The notes below the pieces were generated by a model, which searched no databases, was not told the DNA's origin, and saw only the letters and a list, made by a program, of their open reading frames with translations. 64,000 nucleotides of DNA from Methanomicrobiales archaeon (GTDB lineage: Archaea; Halobacteriota; Methanomicrobia; Methanomicrobiales; Methanospirillaceae): contig JANXYM010000030.1 in NCBI GenBank assembly GCA_025350045.1, forward strand, positions 1 through 64,000, written 5' to 3'. Shown piece by piece: positions 61,076 to 64,000 of this stretch. Positions within the stretch are counted from its first letter, which is position 1. Each line of letters begins with the position of its first letter. The position numbers were made by a program, and so were the translations under genes.

Positions 61076-61082
61076 TATTATA
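61076..61082 (-). promoter_or_regulatory. TATA box for the 167-residue gene
   Basis: On the minus strand TATAATA lies 49 bases before the ATG at 61027, giving a TSS near 61053 and a leader of about 25 bases. It is the best TATA match in this gap on that strand. Confidence 0.45.
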
Positions 61083-61247
61083 CGTCGTGAAGGGACTTAG
61101 GCGTGGCTGAATCTTTTTTGGATTTGGGAAACTGGCGGTTTTGCTTTGCCGGATTGGGGAAAATAGCGGGGATTGGGTGGGGATGATGTGGGAAAAAATG
61201 GGGTACAGTTATAAAAAAAGCAAACCGCAACAAATAACGTTACAGCC

Positions 61248-61255
61248 TTTATAAA
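61248..61255 (+). promoter_or_regulatory. TATA box for hsdR
   Basis: TTTATAAA ends 34 bases before the hsdR ATG at 61289, giving a TSS near 61278 and a leader of about 10 bases. A second TATAAAA-like element at 61210-61216 would start further upstream. Confidence 0.5.
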
Positions 61256-61288
61256 TCTCATGCATTACCGATTAAAGTACAGGAAGTT

Positions 61289-63970
61289 ATGACAGGAGAA
61301 AGCGAGCACGTTACGCGAAAGAAGCGGATCGATCCCCTACTGGAAGTGGCGGGCTGGTCTGTCGCACCCTTTGAGACCGGCATGGATCTCGGTCGGTTCA
61401 ATAAGTTCGCTCTCGAAGAATACCCCACAGCAAACGGACCGGCAGATTATGCACTCTGCCTTGACGGGAAGATCATTGCCGTGGTCGAGGCAAAGAAAGT
61501 CACGCTCGGCCCGCAGAATGTGCTGACCCAGGCAGAACGGTATGCATCCGGGATTGCCGGCAGCCCGTTCAATTACTCTGGCTTCCGGGTTCCGTTCATT
61601 TACTCAACCAACGGCGAGATCATCTGGTATCACGATCTCCGGAATACCCTGAACCGCTCCCGGGCGGTTGCAAAATTCCATACGCCGCTCGCACTTTCCG
61701 AACGGTTAAAGGAAAAATTCGAGACATCCTGCCAGTATCTTGCGGAATGGGACAATGCCCACCCGATGATACGCCCCTACCAGGCAGAAGCAAACACAGC
61801 GGTCGAACAGGGTATCCGGGACCGGAAGCGCCAGATGCTGGTTGCTATGGCGACCGGAACCGGCAAAACCTATACGATGGTCAATCAGATTTACCGGCTC
61901 ATGAAATCCGGGGTGGCAAAACGGATCCTCTTCCTTGTCGATCGCCGGGCTCTTGCTGCTCAGGCGGTCAAGGCGTTTGCCTCCTTTGAAGCTCAGCCGG
62001 GGCTGAAGTTTGACCGGGCGTATGAGGTGTACAGCCAGCGGTTTTTCCGGGAGGATTTTGAGGAGGATGAAAAGTTTGATCCCAAGGTGCTTCCCTCCTC
62101 GTACCTTCTGGAGCCAAAACCCGGCGATGCATTTGTGTACATCTGCACGATCCAGCGCATGACCATCAACCTCTTCGGGCGCAACGCGGTGTTTGGTGGG
62201 GATGATGAGCCGATCGATGAGGATGCAGAACAGATGGAAATTCCGATCCATGCGTTCGATCTGATCATTGCCGACGAATGCCACCGGGGATATACCGCTG
62301 CGGAACAGTCGGTCTGGCGAAAGACGCTGGAGCATTTCGATGCGATCAAGATCGGGCTGACGGCTACTCCGGCTGCTCACACGATGGCCTATTTCCGGGA
62401 GATCGTGTACCGGTACGAGTATGCCCGGGCTGTCCGGGAGGGATTCCTGGTCGATTATGATGCTGTTGCGCTGGACTCCGGTGTGCGGATGAACGGGATC
62501 TTCTTACAGGCCGGCGAGCAGGTCGGGGTGATCGATGCTTCCACCGGTACCCAGTCCTTTGACAACATGGAGGATGAACGGCAGTTCGATACGGAGGATG
62601 TTGAACGGAAGATTACCTCCCCGGATTCCAACCGGCGGATCCTCATGGAGATCCGGAAGTATGCGGAAGAGCATGAGCAGAAATTTGGCCGGTTTCCCAA
62701 GACCCTGATCTTTGCGGTGAATGACCTCTCTCATATCTCCCATGCGGACCGGCTGGTTGATCTTGCCCGCGATGTGTTTGGGAAGGGCGATTCCTTTGTC
62801 CAGAAGATCACCGGGAAAGTTGACCGTCCTCTCCAGCGTATCCGCGAGTTCCGGAACCGTCCGCAGCCATCGGTTGTGGTGACGGTGGATATGCTCTCGA
62901 CCGGTGTGGATATCCCGGATCTTGAATTTATTGTTTTTTTACGGCCGGTGAAGTCCCGTATTCTCTTTGAACAGATGCTGGGCCGGGGCACCCGGAAGGG
63001 CGAGCGATGCCCGGACAAATCCCACTTTGTTGTATTCGACGGTTTCAATGGTACGCTGCTCAATTACTTCCGGCAGGTAACCAGTATCACTGCTGAACCG
63101 CCCGAGAAAGAGACCCGGCCGATCACGCAGGTGATCACGGATATCTGGGACAACCGGGACCGGAATTACAATGCCAAAATCCTCGTGAAGAGGCTGCACC
63201 GGATCGATAAGGAGATGAGCGGCGAAGGCCGGGACCTGTTCGCCGCATTCGTTCCTTCCGGCGACATGAAGCGCTATGCTGCCACCTTGCAGCATGCACT
63301 CCAGCAGGATTTTACCGGTATTATGACGCTGCTCCGGAACCCTGAGTTCCAGAACCTGCTTGTCCATTATCCCCGGCCACCGCGCTCGATTCTTGTTGCG
63401 TACGAGAATGTGGATACCGTCAGTTCGCGGTATATCTTCCGGGACTCGGCAGGAAACGAGTATAAGCCTGAGGATTATCTTGTTGCCTTCTCAGCGTTTG
63501 TCAAAGAGAACCCGGAGCATATCGACGCAATCCGGATCCTGCTGGAACGGCCGAAAGACTGGGGAACGGATGCCCTGTCCGAGTTAAAGAAGAAACTGGC
63601 AGCAACCCGGTACCGCTTTACGGTTGATAATCTCCAGCAGGCTCACAAGATGCGGTACGATAAGGCGCTCGTGGATATCATCTCGATGGTGAAGCATGCA
63701 GCCCGCGAGGAAGAACCGCTCTGTACCGCAGAGCAGCGGATTCACCGGGTCTTTGACACGATGGCCTATTCTGTGTCGCTGACTTCGGACCAGCAGCGGT
63801 GGCTCGACAAAATCCGTGAACATTTAATTGCGAATCTCTCGATCAGCAAGGACGACTTCGATATCATCCCCCTCTTTGCCAACGAAGGTGGATGGGGGAA
63901 AGCGAACCGGGTTTTCAACGGGGAATTGCCGGGGCTTATCCGGCAGTGGAACGAGGCGATTGCAGCCTGA
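61289..63970 (+). CDS. hsdR: Type I restriction enzyme R subunit (HsdR)
   Basis: An 893-residue motor-nuclease subunit that translocates and cuts DNA lacking the HsdM methyl mark. The N-terminal nuclease has DYALCLDGKIIAVVEAKK (Asp...ExK). Helicase motifs are MATGTGKTYTM, LIADECHRG, LTATP, VTVDMLSTGVDIPDLEF and QMLGRGTR. A C-terminal EcoEI-type helical domain closes it. All motifs are intact. HsdM and HsdS are not in the window and presumably follow beyond 64000, where only 30 non-coding bases remain. AGGAAG precedes ATG 61289. Confidence 0.94.
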   Translation: MTGESEHVTRKKRIDPLLEVAGWSVAPFETGMDLGRFNKFALEEYPTANGPADYALCLDGKIIAVVEAKKVTLGPQNVLTQAERYASGIAGSPFNYSGFRVPFIYSTNGEIIWYHDLRNTLNRSRAVAKFHTPLALSERLKEKFETSCQYLAEWDNAHPMIRPYQAEANTAVEQGIRDRKRQMLVAMATGTGKTYTMVNQIYRLMKSGVAKRILFLVDRRALAAQAVKAFASFEAQPGLKFDRAYEVYSQRFFREDFEEDEKFDPKVLPSSYLLEPKPGDAFVYICTIQRMTINLFGRNAVFGGDDEPIDEDAEQMEIPIHAFDLIIADECHRGYTAAEQSVWRKTLEHFDAIKIGLTATPAAHTMAYFREIVYRYEYARAVREGFLVDYDAVALDSGVRMNGIFLQAGEQVGVIDASTGTQSFDNMEDERQFDTEDVERKITSPDSNRRILMEIRKYAEEHEQKFGRFPKTLIFAVNDLSHISHADRLVDLARDVFGKGDSFVQKITGKVDRPLQRIREFRNRPQPSVVVTVDMLSTGVDIPDLEFIVFLRPVKSRILFEQMLGRGTRKGERCPDKSHFVVFDGFNGTLLNYFRQVTSITAEPPEKETRPITQVITDIWDNRDRNYNAKILVKRLHRIDKEMSGEGRDLFAAFVPSGDMKRYAATLQHALQQDFTGIMTLLRNPEFQNLLVHYPRPPRSILVAYENVDTVSSRYIFRDSAGNEYKPEDYLVAFSAFVKENPEHIDAIRILLERPKDWGTDALSELKKKLAATRYRFTVDNLQQAHKMRYDKALVDIISMVKHAAREEEPLCTAEQRIHRVFDTMAYSVSLTSDQQRWLDKIREHLIANLSISKDDFDIIPLFANEGGWGKANRVFNGELPGLIRQWNEAIAA

Positions 63971-64000
63971 CCTTGTGGCGCTTGGCTAGATATTCCGGTA

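Noticed and set aside
1-64000. tRNA, rRNA, CRISPR arrays and insertion sequences
   Set aside because: No T-loop-like GGTTCRANTC set in cloverleaf context, no regularly spaced direct repeats, and no transposase motifs were seen. Decoy T-loop-like strings lie inside coding genes.

Overview
The window comes from a hydrogenotrophic methanogen, most likely order Methanomicrobiales and close to Methanoregula (inference). Support: archaeal-type aminoacyl-tRNA synthetases, a fused-repeat homodimeric tRNA splicing endonuclease, archaeal short NifB, form III RuBisCO, a methanogen-type SAH/SIH hydrolase, UPF0305/DUF2115 and DUF2148 proteins, TATA-box promoters, and many Thr/Pro-rich lipoproteins and sortable surface proteins. 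No rRNA, tRNA, CRISPR array or insertion sequence was seen.

Layout. 1-5.4 kb: FKBP isomerase, NifB, an OGG1-like glycosylase and SAH/SIH hydrolase. 5.4-11.5 kb: hisF convergent with an information-processing operon endA-trpS-pheS-pheT. 11.8-19.05 kb: the most unusual locus, a tight six-gene operon encoding a radical SAM activase, DUF1257/Ycf35, a Ycf46-like AAA+ ATPase, a 936-residue WD40 protein, a degenerate Hsp70 and DUF2997. 19-35.8 kb: mixed housekeeping and surface genes, including a CAP-domain protein, endonuclease IV, an RNase Z-like MBL protein, a DEAD-box helicase, a ferredoxin-domain aldo/keto reductase, form III RuBisCO, peroxiredoxin and an orphan DNA methyltransferase. 36-40.3 kb: a redox/nitrosative-stress island, with hcp divergent from an HxlR regulator followed by a ferredoxin, a siroheme-type reductase-like protein and a cupin. 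A likely operator lies between hcp and the regulator.

40.7-51.3 kb: MscS channel with an ATPase partner, PGF-CTERM-like and FecR surface proteins, and several lipoproteins. 51.5-54.7 kb: a complete archaeal NHEJ operon (LigD-type polymerase, Ku, and a ligase fused to 3'-phosphoesterase). 54.8-56.2 kb: a decaying stretch with an ATPase remnant and a frameshifted membrane gene. 56.2-61 kb: a 2H phosphoesterase, RNase HIII (unusual in archaea), two very short genes and an unknown 167-residue protein. The window ends in a type I restriction R subunit (61.3-64 kb) whose M and S partners would lie beyond the edge.

Broken or decaying genes identified by reading other frames: an aquaporin C-terminus (31.7 kb), a 40-codon copy of a cupin N-terminus (38.1 kb), a BofA-like gene with a homopolymer frameshift (49.6 kb), a COG3910-like ATPase C-terminus (55.1 kb) and a small membrane gene with a G8-run frameshift (55.8 kb). 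All family assignments are from reading the sequence and motifs, not from database searches.
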